Below are positions 4,524 to 5,123 of a DNA stretch of 5,123 nucleotides, one piece after another (position 1 is the first letter of the stretch; every line of letters begins with the position of its first letter). This DNA comes from Caldilineaceae bacterium (GTDB lineage: Bacteria > Chloroflexota > Anaerolineae > Caldilineales > Caldilineaceae). The notes under the pieces were generated by a model. That model did no database searches and had not been told where the DNA came from. It saw only the letters and a list, made by a program, of their open reading frames with translations. Position numbers and translations under genes: made by a program. The DNA is taken from assembly GCA_024643705.1 (NCBI GenBank), contig JAHEML010000348.1, forward strand, positions 1 to 5,123, written 5' to 3'.

Positions 4524-5123
4524 ATGGCAACCTTTCCTCCTGTCGATGAACAGATGAAAATTCTCATGCGGGGCGTCGATTTTGGCGACGTTCAAACCCG
4601 TGACCACATGGAAAAGGAACTACGCGAGCGGCTGGACAAGGCCAGCACGAACGGCAAGCCTTTGCGTGTCTACTGTGGCTTTGATCCCACTTCATCGGAC
4701 CTTCACTTGGGCCACACTGTGCCCTTACGCAAACTGCGCCAGTTTCAGGAATTGGGCCACGAAGTCGTCTTTCTTATTGGCACATTCACCGGAACCATCG
4801 GCGACCCCAGCGACAAAGAGAGTGCACGGCAGCAGCAAACCCTGGACGCTGCCATGGAAAATGCCCGCACCTTCACCGAACAGGCTTTTCGTGTGTTGGA
4901 CAGGCAAAAGACGCTTGTGGAGTTTAACCACAAATGGCTGGGTGAATTGAGTTTTGGCGATGTGATCGATCTGGCGAGCAACTTCACTGTGCAGCAATTT
5001 TTGGTGCGCGACAACTTCAGCAAGCGTCACGCCAGCGGTGATCCCATCTGGCTGCACGAATTTTTCTACGCGCTTATGCAGGGCTACGATGCGGTGGCGT
5101 TGAACACAGACGTGCAGATCGGT
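4524..5123 (+). CDS. tyrS: Tyrosyl-tRNA synthetase, N-terminal half (3' end outside window)
   Basis: The first 200 codons of a class I aminoacyl-tRNA synthetase that activates tyrosine with ATP and charges tRNA-Tyr in the cytoplasm. Bacterial TyrRS is usually about 400-430 residues, so roughly half is seen. The Rossmann-fold signature motifs are in order. YCGFDPTSSDLHLGH (50-64) carries the HIGH-class motif as HLGH (61-64). GTIGDPSDKESARQ (90-103) follows. Further on are the tyrosine-pocket motif YALMQGYD (182-189) and NTDVQIG (194-200) at the window edge. The KMSKS loop and tRNA-binding C-terminus lie beyond. The start is supported by AGGA 7 nt upstream. The nearest convincing promoter is at 4153-4181, with a terminator in between, so attenuation of tyrS is plausible. 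Codon use is ordinary and no disruption is seen. Confidence 0.95.
   Translation, partial: MATFPPVDEQMKILMRGVDFGDVQTRDHMEKELRERLDKASTNGKPLRVYCGFDPTSSDLHLGHTVPLRKLRQFQELGHEVVFLIGTFTGTIGDPSDKESARQQQTLDAAMENARTFTEQAFRVLDRQKTLVEFNHKWLGELSFGDVIDLASNFTVQQFLVRDNFSKRHASGDPIWLHEFFYALMQGYDAVALNTDVQIG

Overview
The window holds two genes on the minus strand (left), two on the plus strand (right), and two copies of a short repeat that looks mobile. The DNA is moderately GC-rich. The membrane-anchored SUMF1/FGE-like protein, the exported beta-sandwich protein with a Pro/Thr linker and the style of the repeats suggest a filamentous Chloroflexota bacterium (Anaerolineae or Caldilineae type). This is an impression from protein style, not proof.

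Left half, minus strand: a protein with one membrane helix and an outward-facing FGE/SUMF1-type domain (start about 2223, stop 676) is followed directly, TAA then ATG, by a secreted protein (start 675) that runs off the left edge after a Pro/Thr-rich linker. The two are almost certainly co-transcribed, and both probably work at or outside the cell surface. The last 40 codons before the final Asn codon of the first gene come from a 112-bp hairpin element (689-800) and one copy of its duplicated target, inserted in frame.

Middle, plus strand: after a divergent intergenic region with a near-consensus promoter (2328-2355) comes a complete IlvD/Edd-family dehydratase (2400-4130). Its motifs place it in the sugar-acid (arabinonate/xylonate-type) dehydratase branch rather than with true dihydroxy-acid dehydratase.

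Right part, plus strand: the 393-bp gap 4131-4523 is full of signals. It has a strong promoter (4153-4181), a 34-codon ORF beginning at the predicted transcription start, several hairpins, a perfect 10-bp stem terminator with a T tract (4315-4346), and a second copy of the hairpin element (4354-4466). The 5' half of tyrS (tyrosyl-tRNA synthetase, start 4524) follows and is cut by the window edge. The promoter-ORF-terminator block fits a transcription-attenuation leader for tyrS, or else an independent small RNA.

The most notable find is the repeat pair. The copies are about 88% identical and in the same orientation, with roughly 14-bp terminal inverted repeats, three-block internal hairpin arms, and 8-bp flanking direct repeats (7 of 8 matching) at the same place in both. 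They look like a non-autonomous MITE-like element.
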